A DNA stretch of 40,463 nucleotides from Bacillus sp. MM2020_1 (GTDB lineage Bacteria > Bacillota > Bacilli > Bacillales > Cytobacillaceae): contig JAANMP010000043.1 of the NCBI GenBank assembly GCA_011250595.1, forward strand, positions 1-40,463, in the 5' to 3' direction. A model generated the notes under the pieces. That model did no database searches, had not been told where the DNA came from, and saw only the letters and a list, made by a program, of their open reading frames with translations. Below are positions 24,836 to 31,797 of this stretch, in pieces; positions within the stretch are counted from its first letter, which is position 1; each line of letters opens with the position of its first letter. Made by a program: the position numbers and the translations under genes.

Positions 24836-24991
24836 ATGACTCTTGAACCGGGTTTGTTAGAATGCTTAGGAGCAGTTCTTATCATTATTCTGGAAGCTGT
24901 TGCCCTGCTTCTTGCCAATTTACTTGGAGTACCTGATGCTACTAAAGAAGCTATTGCAGATGTTATTTGTGAAGCTGCCGAAAATTGTTAA
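24836..24991 (+). CDS. Small hydrophobic acidic peptide (51 aa), unknown
   Basis: A 51-residue gene with strong start signals: AAGGGGGG 7 nt ahead of the ATG and a 13-bp terminator stem shortly after the stop. The peptide begins MTLEPGLLECLGAVL. It has a 20-residue hydrophobic helix (LGAVLIIILEAVALLLANLL, about 11-30) with one buried Glu, then an acidic amphipathic end DATKEAIADVICEAAENC. Cys residues are at 10, 45 and 51. I do not recognise it. It is acidic, so a cationic antimicrobial is unlikely; a spore-coat or small membrane peptide would fit a sigma-K-type promoter. Codon use and flanking signals support a real gene. Confidence 0.7.
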   Translation: MTLEPGLLECLGAVLIIILEAVALLLANLLGVPDATKEAIADVICEAAENC

Positions 24992-25047
24992 TAAGTTTCT
25001 AACTGATGATTAACAATTAAGAAATCCCTGATGGATGTGTAAAAACT

Positions 25048-25086
25048 CTAGAAGATTATTTTACCAATAATCTTCTAGGGTTTTTC
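25048..25086 (+). terminator. Strong rho-independent terminator
   Basis: CTAGAAGATTATT at 25048-25060 pairs perfectly with AATAATCTTCTAG at 25066-25078, followed by GGTTTTTCTTTT. Confidence 0.93.
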
Positions 25087-25229
25087 TTTTATACGAATTA
25101 TTTTTTCTAAAAACTAACAAGATATTTCTTTCCATGATGATATTAACACACTACATTTTCTTTGCAAAACATAGGATATTAGGAAGTTTCTGAATTTATT
25201 ATTACTTAAACTTAAAAGGTGGTTAAATT

Positions 25230-26024
25230 ATGGATGAAAACATTAAAGAAAATAGTGTACAGAATACGGGTAACACTCTAGACAAGGACGCTCTCCAAAA
25301 TCTTGCCGGCAATTTACTAAAAAATCAAAGTTCGCTTGATTTGGGGTCATTAATGCAAATGGCAACAACTCTTCTTAAAAACGATTCACTCATGAATTCC
25401 GTTACAGAACTTAGTAAAAAAAAGCAAAAGGCCGCGGCTCCTGAGTCAAAACTTACTGAAAAACGGAAGAAAGTCACTAAAGATCATACCGTACAGAATA
25501 CGGGTAACAAAGTAGACAAGAATTCGCTTGATTTAAATTCTATCATGCAACTGGCAACAACACTTACCAAAAATGAATCGTTAATGAATTCAGTAACAGA
25601 GAAACTTAGTAAAGAAAATCTAAACGCTACCCTCCCAGTATCAATGGCGTCTGAAAAACAAGAAAATGCAGAGCTGGCATCTTTGTTTCAAAAACTTGAG
25701 AATATCACTAATGATATTTCAGGATTAAGACAAGAAAATGCACTGGTATTTTTGTCTCAAAAGCTTGAGAATATCACTATTGATATTTCAGGATTAAGAC
25801 AAGAAAATTTAAAGCTTGCATCTTTGTCTCAAAAAATAGACGATATCACAAATGATATTTCAGGATTAAGACAAGAAAATGCAGAGCTGGTATCTTTGTC
25901 TCAAAAACTTGAGAATATCACTAATGATATTTCAGGATTAAGACAAGAACTAAAAGACGTAAAAGAACAAAATCGTGATCTTATGAAATTACTCAAAAAA
26001 GTATTGAAAAACAATAAAAAATAG
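25230..26024 (+). CDS. Repeat-built coiled-coil protein, unknown function
   Basis: A 264-residue soluble protein made of internal duplications. Unit A occurs twice (VQNTGN at 10 and 88; SLDLGSLMQMATTL to SVTE at 35-60, again at 99-124). A 24-residue unit ending in DISGLRQEN is repeated four times in tandem (144-167, 168-190, 191-214, 215-238). The spacing of Leu/Ile gives a long coiled coil that ends in a Lys-rich tail (LLKKVLKNNKK). No signal peptide or membrane segment is present. AAGGTGG lies ahead of the ATG. It converges on the gas vesicle operon but is on the other strand. I do not recognise the family; a structural or scaffold role is only suggested by architecture. Confidence 0.75.
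   Translation: MDENIKENSVQNTGNTLDKDALQNLAGNLLKNQSSLDLGSLMQMATTLLKNDSLMNSVTELSKKKQKAAAPESKLTEKRKKVTKDHTVQNTGNKVDKNSLDLNSIMQLATTLTKNESLMNSVTEKLSKENLNATLPVSMASEKQENAELASLFQKLENITNDISGLRQENALVFLSQKLENITIDISGLRQENLKLASLSQKIDDITNDISGLRQENAELVSLSQKLENITNDISGLRQELKDVKEQNRDLMKLLKKVLKNNKK
25659..25943 (+). repeat. Four tandem 69-72 nt repeats inside the coiled-coil gene
   Basis: Each unit encodes QEN-x5-LSQKLENITNDISGLR-like sequence. The stretch GATATTTCAGGATTAAGACA is identical in all four copies, indicating recent tandem duplication. Confidence 0.9.
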
Positions 26025-26066
26025 GCATATTAAATTTTATTGCTTTACCCCATTACTAAACAAAAG

Positions 26067-26092
26067 AACCTTGAACATTCAGGGTTTTTTTA
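26067..26092. terminator. Terminator between convergent units
   Basis: AACCTTGA pairs with TCAGGGTT (one wobble, ACAT loop) and is followed by a T run on the plus strand. It may also serve the gas vesicle operon ending at 26132. Confidence 0.75.
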
Positions 26093-26131
26093 TTTAAGCT
26101 TACAATGTCAAATACATTTTTCCTAAAAATT

Positions 26132-26620
26132 TTATTTCTCATCTTTCCTTCGACACTTTTTCTTATTTTGTGATTCCTTTTTCTTCTCATTTTTTTTTGA
26201 ATCCCTTTTTTCCACTTTTGTTAATTCAAGTTCCTCGTCAAGCGTAGGCAGTGCTTTTTTTTCAACCGCCCGGTGTAATATATTTTCATCAATAGGTTCA
26301 AGTAATGCTCTTTCTTCAAGCGGGGGTGCCTTTGTCTCAACAAGCTGTTCAAGGCGATTGATTCTTTCGAGTAACAAGGCATGCTCTTTTTCGGCTAATC
26401 CGCCCTTAGAAGAATAGTATGGGTCCTTTTCCCACCAGTCCATACCGATTTCCCGAGCCTTGTCGACAGAAGCGATCAGCAGCCTTATTTTAATAGTTAG
26501 TAAGTCGACGTCCGCTAAAGATATCTTAATATCCCCTGCAATAACCACTCCTTTATCAAGTATTTTTTCTAATACTTCAAGCAAATTCGATGAAGATTGT
26601 GACGGGTGTTGGATGGGCAT
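26132..26620 (-). CDS. gvpJ: Gas vesicle protein GvpJ
   Basis: A 162-residue member of the GvpA/J/M family. The GvpA-like core is at about 11-62 ([46 protein letters not shown] in order). GvpJ proteins are minor vesicle components needed for nucleation and cap formation. After the core come WWEKDPYYSSKGG, a short coiled coil (LLLERINRLEQLV) and an unusually long, highly charged tail of about 70 residues ending in Lys/Glu/Asp-rich sequence. It is the last gene of the operon, 22 nt after gvpK, with a TAGGAGAG site. Confidence 0.9.
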   Translation of the reverse strand: MPIQHPSQSSSNLLEVLEKILDKGVVIAGDIKISLADVDLLTIKIRLLIASVDKAREIGMDWWEKDPYYSSKGGLAEKEHALLLERINRLEQLVETKAPPLEERALLEPIDENILHRAVEKKALPTLDEELELTKVEKRDSKKNEKKKESQNKKKCRRKDEK

Positions 26621-26642
26621 AATCTCTCTCCTATCTGCCGGT

Positions 26643-26906
26643 CTAAAGAAGTTTCCCCAATGGGCCTAGTTCTATATTGAGGTCTTCCGTTTCTAAACCA
26701 AAAATGATTTTTAATTCTTCCATTTTCTCTTCAAGCCTCATTAAAGTTAAACCTAATTCTTCTAATTGTTCATCACTAAGAGAATCGCTTTCAACTCTTC
26801 GCATCGCCTGCCGCTCCATGAGTTGGCGCAGTAATTCGATAATTGTTAAGACTAATTTCGCTAATCCTTGCTCTACCTTACTTGAGTCTAGTGGCAAGCG
26901 TTCCAT
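26643..26906 (-). CDS. gvpK: Gas vesicle protein GvpK
   Basis: An 87-residue GvpK. The family core is VEQGLAKLVLTIIELLRQLMERQAMRRVESDSLSDEQLEELGLTLMRLEEKMEELK, spread over residues 11-66, mostly helical. GvpK is an essential assembly factor in known clusters. GAGGAGG lies 8 nt before the ATG, which is 29 nt inside the end of gvpS. Confidence 0.95.
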   Translation of the reverse strand: MERLPLDSSKVEQGLAKLVLTIIELLRQLMERQAMRRVESDSLSDEQLEELGLTLMRLEEKMEELKIIFGLETEDLNIELGPLGKLL

Positions 26907-27117
26907 TTACTATTGCCTCCTCATAATTTTTACGTTCATAGGTACCAAAGGCACTTTCAATCGATGAAATAAGAAGCTTAAGATCGACGACAATTAAATC
27001 AATATTGGCAACTGAGATTAATATTTCTCCAGTAACCACAACGCCCGTATCAATGATTCCATCAAGAAGATCCAATAATGTCATTTCCTTATTTTCAAAG
27101 AGATGTTGCTTTTCCAT
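26878..27117 (-). CDS. gvpS: Gas vesicle protein GvpS (GvpA-like)
   Basis: A 79-residue GvpA-family protein with the core LLDLLDGIIDTGVVVTGEILISVANIDLIVVDLKLLISSIES at about residues 14-55. The GvpL-GvpS-GvpK order matches the P. megaterium cluster, where this position is gvpS. The ATG shares one base with the gvpL stop (TAATG), a coupled start. It differs from GvpA by an acidic N-terminus and a longer, less conserved C-terminus. Confidence 0.88.
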   Translation of the reverse strand: MEKQHLFENKEMTLLDLLDGIIDTGVVVTGEILISVANIDLIVVDLKLLISSIESAFGTYERKNYEEAIVNGTLATRLK

Positions 27118-27947
27118 TACAAAATCTCCTTTTTCATTCTCGAAAAATGATAAGGAGGCCATGGTCCGGTTACTTGAAAAGTACAACCTTTTGGTTCAAA
27201 TAATTTTTCCAATTCTACGACTCTATTCATAAACTCATCCGCTTTAGATTTCTCAATTAGGAAATCACTATTAATAATCATCTTATCTATTCGTTCGGTA
27301 ACTTCTATTCCCCAATTTCTTCGAAGGTTTAACTCAGACACTTCAGGTGTTAAATTTTCTTTTATTTTAATCCACCAATTGGATTGTTCCGCTTCTAATT
27401 CTGAAGTAATTAAATGGTCCAGCTTCTTTTTCATTAAAAATTGTTTCCCTTTTGGCATCGATGCTAATTTCTCTCTCAAATCTAATACTGCTTCATTGTG
27501 CTGTTGAACAAAAGAAAAGGCTTTTTCATTATGACAAAATACCTTCAAATTCCACTCTTGTTTATTTTTAAGGCTAAGTAGCTTTTGAAAAATCATATCG
27601 TATTGGTCGACAAGTAAACTTTCTAAATTGGATGGTTTTTGAAAAATCGTGCAAAAAGACATCGGGAGGACGGTAAAATGCTGGTGAATAATCGAGTTGA
27701 CTTCATGGTGATGAAATGCTTTTTCCTTCAGCCATTCAGGATTTTTTAACTGAAAATCTATTTGTTCTTGGGAAAAATTATGGGCATTTACTGGGGTGAT
27801 GACAGCGGCTAAGTCTCTATAAATATTGGTAGTGACAATCTTTTGATCCATACCCACTATTGAGGGGATCCCTGGCTTTTGTAATTCCTTTGCGAGAATA
27901 ACCCCATACAAATATAGGAAATCTGTATCAACCTTTGTCTGTGACAT
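27117..27947 (-). CDS. gvpL: Gas vesicle protein GvpL
   Basis: A 276-residue GvpF/L family protein: an N-terminal ferredoxin-like part (YLYGVILAKEL, then IYRDLAAVITPV), the family motif FTVLPMSFCTIF, a helical middle and a C-terminal strand GCTFQVTGPWPPYHF. GvpF/L proteins are accessory factors that bind GvpA before assembly. AAGGAGGAGG precedes the ATG. The assignment L rather than F follows gene order (after gvpG). Confidence 0.92.
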   Translation of the reverse strand: MSQTKVDTDFLYLYGVILAKELQKPGIPSIVGMDQKIVTTNIYRDLAAVITPVNAHNFSQEQIDFQLKNPEWLKEKAFHHHEVNSIIHQHFTVLPMSFCTIFQKPSNLESLLVDQYDMIFQKLLSLKNKQEWNLKVFCHNEKAFSFVQQHNEAVLDLREKLASMPKGKQFLMKKKLDHLITSELEAEQSNWWIKIKENLTPEVSELNLRRNWGIEVTERIDKMIINSDFLIEKSKADEFMNRVVELEKLFEPKGCTFQVTGPWPPYHFSRMKKEIL

Positions 27948-27974
27948 GTTTCCTCCTCCTTATATACAATTTGT

Positions 27975-28217
27975 CTAATCGTCCAAGAACTCATTTTGTT
28001 CTCGTTCTTTGGCAATTTTATATCTACTAATCAATTCCTGTTCCCGCTCAAGATAGGTGATTTCATCAATTTCTTCCATTTCGAACATCATATGCAGTTC
28101 AACAAGCTGTTGTTGCAAATACGGAATATCATAGAGTTCTTGATCAACCTCTTCTTGAATTTTTTCCCCGAGTTTAAGCAACGCACGAATTGGCAGTGTA
28201 AATAATTTATGAATCAT
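27975..28217 (-). CDS. gvpG: Gas vesicle protein GvpG
   Basis: An 80-residue GvpG. The family pattern is an N-terminal hydrophobic FTLPIRALLKLGEKIQEEVDQELYD in order, then a helical region with YLEREQELISRY and an acidic end. It overlaps gvpF by 4 nt. GvpG is an accessory assembly protein encoded between gvpF and gvpL in Bacillus clusters, as here. Confidence 0.93.
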   Translation of the reverse strand: MIHKLFTLPIRALLKLGEKIQEEVDQELYDIPYLQQQLVELHMMFEMEEIDEITYLEREQELISRYKIAKEREQNEFLDD

Positions 28218-28972
28218 ATTTTACCCTCAATCCTTAATCGAATATTTACGAAGTTATAGGCCGGCCATGGACCAGAATATTTAAATTCCACTTTTTCCTT
28301 CCATATTTCAAATAAATCATTAACAAGTTGGTCAAATGCTTCTTCCTTCTCTCGATCTACCAAAAAGGCAGCATTTAATAAAATCTTTCCTGGTATCGTG
28401 TTATTTAGCTTTCCTGCCTCGGCCAGCTCCAATAAAGGGTTATATATTTTCTTCTCTACTTCGTCCTCTAGTTGTAGAACAAAATTTTGTGCCAACTCCC
28501 CTAATTGGATTTGATCATAGAATGATGCGGGATTTGAAAGGTCTTTTTTTCCGGCTTTCCACTCACTTAAAACGGGATCATTTAACATTTCCTGATCGAT
28601 CCAGTTTTGCTTTACAACAACTTTTAATCCTACCTCGATTTTGTTTTCTAAATGAGAAAACAATTTTTCAAATTCATCATACATATGTTTCGTTATGATC
28701 TGAACATCCTGCTCGGAATGAAACACATTTCCAAAGCTCATTGGTATTAAGCTATACTCCTTCATGACTCTCGAAATGGTTTGTTGATGAGCAAATAAGT
28801 TATTCCGTTCAGGTAAAACTTCTCCCTTAACTTTTGATACCACCATGGCAACATTTTGATAGTGAATCGTATATACTTCATTTTCCTGCCCATTTAAGAT
28901 AACATTGTCGAATTTCTTGGGTTCTTTTTCCCTAATGGCACAAAAAACATATACCCCACTTTCTTTTCTCAT
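28214..28972 (-). CDS. gvpF: Gas vesicle protein GvpF
   Basis: A 252-residue GvpF/L family protein with GVYVFCAI at the N-terminus, the motif YSLIPMSFGNVF (compare GvpL) and the C-terminal VEFKYSGPWPAYNFVNIRL. GvpF contacts GvpA during vesicle formation. Its start overlaps the gvpN stop by 4 nt and has AAGGAAGAG ahead within gvpN. Confidence 0.93.
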   Translation of the reverse strand: MRKESGVYVFCAIREKEPKKFDNVILNGQENEVYTIHYQNVAMVVSKVKGEVLPERNNLFAHQQTISRVMKEYSLIPMSFGNVFHSEQDVQIITKHMYDEFEKLFSHLENKIEVGLKVVVKQNWIDQEMLNDPVLSEWKAGKKDLSNPASFYDQIQLGELAQNFVLQLEDEVEKKIYNPLLELAEAGKLNNTIPGKILLNAAFLVDREKEEAFDQLVNDLFEIWKEKVEFKYSGPWPAYNFVNIRLRIEGKI

Positions 28973-29871
28973 GAATGCTCTTCCTTTCTCCGCATTTCCT
29001 GTAAAATTAGCTCCCCAACGGCGTTACGACTGAGTTCTGGTGAAATTTGTTTCAACGGTCTTATTAACACATCTAAACAAAGTGCCTGGTATTGTTTATT
29101 CTCATAAGTAATAGGGATGTTCCCTTTTTTTGCAACGGCTGCAATCATTAAAGATGCGCGAAGACTCGGGCAAAACCCCTTACCAAATGATCTTAAATTT
29201 GATATTAGTCTCACTATTTCCTGAGCTTCCTTTTTTGTAATGCCTGCCTTCTGACATAGGATTTCGATTTCTGTATTGGTATCACAGCAATCTAAACTAA
29301 TCGTTATCAATCGATCCATGAGAGCATCCTGGGTATGAAACGTACCTGCATATTCATCTGGATTGCTTGTAAAGATCATTGAAAAGTCAGGATGACATTT
29401 GATGAAGGGTTCTTTTCCTTTTCCATAGATAGGGAGAACCTTTTCCTCTAATAATGATAAAAATATATTATTCGCTTCTGGGCGGGAACGTGAAAACTCA
29501 TCATAAATAACTACATGTCCATTCTTGACTGCCTCAGTTAGCTGACCATTTACCCATAACGGTCTAATTTGTTGTTCACTTTTGTAAACAGAATGGATGT
29601 AATTATCGATAATTTCCTTCTTACTTATTCCATTGTATTGGCCAAGTAAATCTTTGTTCGACAGTTCATGGTGACCGCGAATAATCGTAACAGGCCTGTT
29701 AAATTGTTGGGCAATATATAAAGCTAAGCTAGTTTTTCCAACACCTGATGGTCCAACAAAGTGGACAGGATATCCTGCCTGAATATATTGAATGGTTCTT
29801 GCAATAATATCTTCAAAAAAAGCAGTTTTCACAAATCCGCCAGACTCCTCATCCTTTTTTGAATGGTTCAA
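28969..29871 (-). CDS. gvpN: Gas vesicle AAA ATPase GvpN
   Basis: A 300-residue MoxR-like AAA+ ATPase. Walker A is GPSGVGKTS (about 40-48), Walker B VVIYDEFSRSRPEANN, sensor 1 MIFTSNPDEYAG, and an arginine-finger region DALMDRLITI follows. GvpN promotes vesicle growth. The TTG at 29871 is chosen because AAAGGAGG lies 10 nt ahead. The longer open frame starts inside a 13-bp hairpin that separates gvpA from gvpN and lacks a binding site, so it is rejected. Confidence 0.92.
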   Translation of the reverse strand: MNHSKKDEESGGFVKTAFFEDIIARTIQYIQAGYPVHFVGPSGVGKTSLALYIAQQFNRPVTIIRGHHELSNKDLLGQYNGISKKEIIDNYIHSVYKSEQQIRPLWVNGQLTEAVKNGHVVIYDEFSRSRPEANNIFLSLLEEKVLPIYGKGKEPFIKCHPDFSMIFTSNPDEYAGTFHTQDALMDRLITISLDCCDTNTEIEILCQKAGITKKEAQEIVRLISNLRSFGKGFCPSLRASLMIAAVAKKGNIPITYENKQYQALCLDVLIRPLKQISPELSRNAVGELILQEMRRKEEHS

Positions 29872-29903
29872 TATTCTACTTCCTCCTTTGCTTATTTTCA
29901 ACA

Positions 29904-29937
29904 GAGGAGCCAAGGCTAAGAACTGCCTTGGCTCCTC
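29904..29937 (-). terminator. Hairpin between gvpA and gvpN (attenuator or mRNA end protector)
   Basis: GAGGAGCCAAGGC (29904-29916) and GCCTTGGCTCCTC (29925-29937) are perfect 13-bp arms around an 8-nt loop. On the transcribed strand no long T run follows, so it is not a classical terminator. Confidence 0.8.
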
Positions 29938-29957
29938 CGTTACAAACTATTGATAGG

Positions 29958-30203
29958 TTATAATGCAACCTCTAAACCGGCTTCGTCTCCATGATGATGA
30001 TCATGCTTAAGAAGCCCTACTGCTTTTGCATATCTTAACCATGTGTCAACACTTGCAATGACAATACGTGCATCGATTGTAAGCAGTTCAATACCCACTA
30101 ATGAAACTCGAGCCCATAGGTCAATCACTACACCTTTATCCAAAATACGATCAATTACTTCAGCTAAACTTGAAGAGTCCACACTTTTTTGAATAGCAGC
30201 CAT
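29958..30203 (-). CDS. gvpA: Major gas vesicle shell protein GvpA
   Basis: An 81-residue GvpA/B shell protein. The highly conserved core is [53 protein letters not shown], across residues 12-64, with the helix-strand-strand-helix pattern that polymerises into the ribbed gas-permeable wall. It ends in an unusual His-rich tail ([16 protein letters not shown]). An excellent AAAGGAGGGG lies 5 nt before the ATG at 30203. It is the only full GvpA copy in the window and is the first gene of the operon. Confidence 0.95.
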   Translation of the reverse strand: MAAIQKSVDSSSLAEVIDRILDKGVVIDLWARVSLVGIELLTIDARIVIASVDTWLRYAKAVGLLKHDHHHGDEAGLEVAL

Positions 30204-30268
30204 TTTATCCCCTCCTTTCATTAGCTGTAGCAAGGGGGTCCATTTAGATTATTCTCCATTTTATCCCC
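30201..30268 (-). promoter_or_regulatory. gvpA leader with duplicated start context and 12-codon open frame
   Basis: GGGGATAAAATGG occurs twice on the minus strand: at the gvpA start (30212-30200) and 56 nt upstream (30268-30256). The upstream ATG (30259) opens a 12-codon frame ending in TAA at 30221, just before the gvpA ribosome binding site. It may be a leader peptide or a relic of a duplicated start. Confidence 0.45.
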
Positions 30269-30548
30269 AGGTGCTGAAACTCACCTTTTCATTGCTGCCA
30301 GCTATCTTCGAAAATTATTAAGTACATTAGTATATGATTAAAGCTGATTCTTGGAATGGACAAGAGTGCAATGGAGTATCCCATATCATTTAAATTAATA
30401 TTCCCGCACGAACCTGAAAAGTGGCTTTCTGTGGTGCCTGACACCAAGAGTTTCCCCATAACAAAAAATTGTTTCGATTTGCCGTTAAAGTGGCTTGCTT
30501 GTGCCGACTTTCCGGCAATTGTTTGTGTATTTTGATTATTTCCACTAA
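30269..30548. other. gvpA-adhA divergent intergenic region
   Basis: No gene is seen here. It holds a weak minus-strand TATACT at 30334-30329 that might be the gvpA -10, a dispersed repeat copy at 30433-30445, and inverted half sites TGCCG (30502-30506) and CGGCA (30513-30517) that could be an upstream activator site for the sigma-54 promoter of adhP. Confidence 0.4.
30422..30447. repeat. Intergenic repeat copy 3
   Basis: GGCTTTCTGTGGTGCCTGAC and ACCAAG: the 13-mer GGTGCCTGACACC is at 30433-30445, preceded by the CTTTCTGT seen in copy 2. Confidence 0.7.
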
Positions 30549-30562
30549 TGAAAGCGCTTCGA
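30549..30562. promoter_or_regulatory. Candidate cre (CcpA) site
   Basis: TGAAAGCGCTTCGA matches the cre palindrome TGAAAGCGCTTTCA at 12 of 14 positions. It is placed just before the -24 element of the sigma-54 promoter. Confidence 0.5.
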
Positions 30563-30566
30563 TAGT

Positions 30567-30583
30567 TGGCACGATTTTTGCAT
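30567..30583 (+). promoter_or_regulatory. Consensus sigma-54 (-24/-12) promoter
   Basis: TGGCACGATTTTTGCAT is a perfect match to TGGCACN5TTGCW, 42 nt upstream of the alcohol dehydrogenase ATG at 30625. Confidence 0.9.
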
Positions 30584-30624
30584 TTAATTCATGTGAATAC
30601 GATTTACAAGGGAGATGGGAAGTA

Positions 30625-31704
30625 ATGTGTACGAATGAAAATCAAAGTGGTGTTGTTCTTGTGAATGACACCAAGCCAGAAACGAAGATGATGAAGGCAG
30701 CCGTTGTTAACGAGCATCATCAAAAGCTCGAAATTAAAGAAGTACCTGTTCCGGAATTAGAGTATGGCGAAATATTAGTTAAAATTAAAGCATGTGGCGT
30801 TTGTCATACCGATCTTCACGCTGTCAATGGAGATTGGCCGGTAAAACCAAAGCTTCCTCTAATTCCAGGGCATGAAGGTGTTGGTATCGTCGAAAAAGTG
30901 GCAGAAGGGGTATCTTCCATTAAAGTAGGCGATCGTGTCGGTATTCCGTGGCTGTATTCAGCCTGTGGTGAATGCGAATATTGCTTAACAGGGCGTGAGA
31001 CGCTGTGCCTAGCACAAGAGAATGCGGGCTACTCCGTCGATGGCGGATATGCTGAATATTGTAAGGCACCGGCCAACTACGTAGTGAAAATTCCTGATGG
31101 TCTAGATTTCCATGAAATTTCACCAATTTTTTGTGCTGGTGTAACTACTTATAAAGCATTAAAGGTTTCCAATGCGAAGCCTGGTGATTGGGTTGCTATT
31201 TATGGAATTGGCGGACTTGGACACGTGGCCCTTCAATATGCTAAAGCAATGGGCTTCAATGTGATTGCGGTAGATATCCAAGATGATAAACTCGAACTTG
31301 CTACCGAATTAGGAGCGGATAAAACGATTAACGGATTACGGGTGGACCCTGCTGAGGAAATTAAAAAGTTAGTTGGCGGCGTTCAAGCTGCCATTAGTGT
31401 GGCTGTTACCAAGAAAGCCTTCGAACAAGCTTATGGTTCTGTAAAAAGAGGCGGTACATTAGTAGTCGTTGGTCTTCCAAATGCTGACCTGCCAATCCCA
31501 ATCTTTGATACAGTATTAAATGGTGTAACGGTAAAAGGCTCGATTGTGGGCACAAGAAAAGATTTACAAGAAGCGATTGAATTCGCAGCACAAGGTAAGG
31601 TACGAACCAATATCGAGGTTCAACCTCTTGAAAAAATAAACGAAGTATTCGAACGGATGGAAACTGGTCAAATTAACGGACGTGTTGTTTTAACGTTGGA
31701 ATAG
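30625..31704 (+). CDS. adhP: Zinc-dependent alcohol dehydrogenase (AdhP/AdhA type)
   Basis: A 359-residue medium-chain dehydrogenase. The catalytic zinc site is in [12 protein letters not shown] (Cys, His) and PGHEGVG, with the structural zinc in [15 protein letters not shown] and the NAD-binding loop [17 protein letters not shown]. It interconverts primary alcohols such as ethanol with aldehydes using NAD(H). The ATG at 30625 has AGGGAG about 10 nt ahead; an open frame upstream passes through the sigma-54 promoter and is rejected. It has about 21 residues before the usual start MKAAVV. Sigma-54 control implies an activator, most likely the regulator encoded at 31798. Confidence 0.93.
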   Translation: MCTNENQSGVVLVNDTKPETKMMKAAVVNEHHQKLEIKEVPVPELEYGEILVKIKACGVCHTDLHAVNGDWPVKPKLPLIPGHEGVGIVEKVAEGVSSIKVGDRVGIPWLYSACGECEYCLTGRETLCLAQENAGYSVDGGYAEYCKAPANYVVKIPDGLDFHEISPIFCAGVTTYKALKVSNAKPGDWVAIYGIGGLGHVALQYAKAMGFNVIAVDIQDDKLELATELGADKTINGLRVDPAEEIKKLVGGVQAAISVAVTKKAFEQAYGSVKRGGTLVVVGLPNADLPIPIFDTVLNGVTVKGSIVGTRKDLQEAIEFAAQGKVRTNIEVQPLEKINEVFERMETGQINGRVVLTLE

Positions 31705-31717
31705 GAAATAAATAAGT

Positions 31718-31757
31718 AAAGGCCCGCGACGAACAGTTTTCATCGCTGGCCTTTTTT
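31718..31757. terminator. Terminator between adhP and the convergent regulator gene
   Basis: AAAGGCC-C-GCGA pairs with TCGC-T-GGCCTTT with inner GAA/TTC pairs, and a T6 run follows on the plus strand. Confidence 0.85.
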
Positions 31758-31797
31758 GTATGCAAGCTGTCGGTTCTAAACATGCATACTAATCTAT

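Noticed and set aside
25150..25178. CATAGGATA as a sigma-K promoter for the coiled-coil gene
   Set aside because: The available AC dinucleotides lie 15 or 18 nt ahead, outside the usual 16-17 nt spacing; left undecided and not listed as a feature.
25659..25943. Tandem repeats considered as a CRISPR array
   Set aside because: The repeats are in-frame coding units with no unique spacers and encode a regular coiled coil.
26132..30203. Reading gvpS or gvpJ as additional gvpA shell copies
   Set aside because: Both have the GvpA-like core but diverged termini and the positions of S and J in the Bacillus gene order; only the 81-residue product at 29958 has the full GvpA core.
30224..30239. TGGACCCCCTTGCTA on the minus strand as a sigma-54 promoter for gvpA
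   Set aside because: GG and GC are two bases too close for a -24/-12 promoter.
30469..30624. In-frame 52-residue N-terminal extension of the zinc alcohol dehydrogenase
   Set aside because: It would be translated across the consensus sigma-54 promoter; the ATG at 30625 has a ribosome binding site and is nearer the family's usual start.
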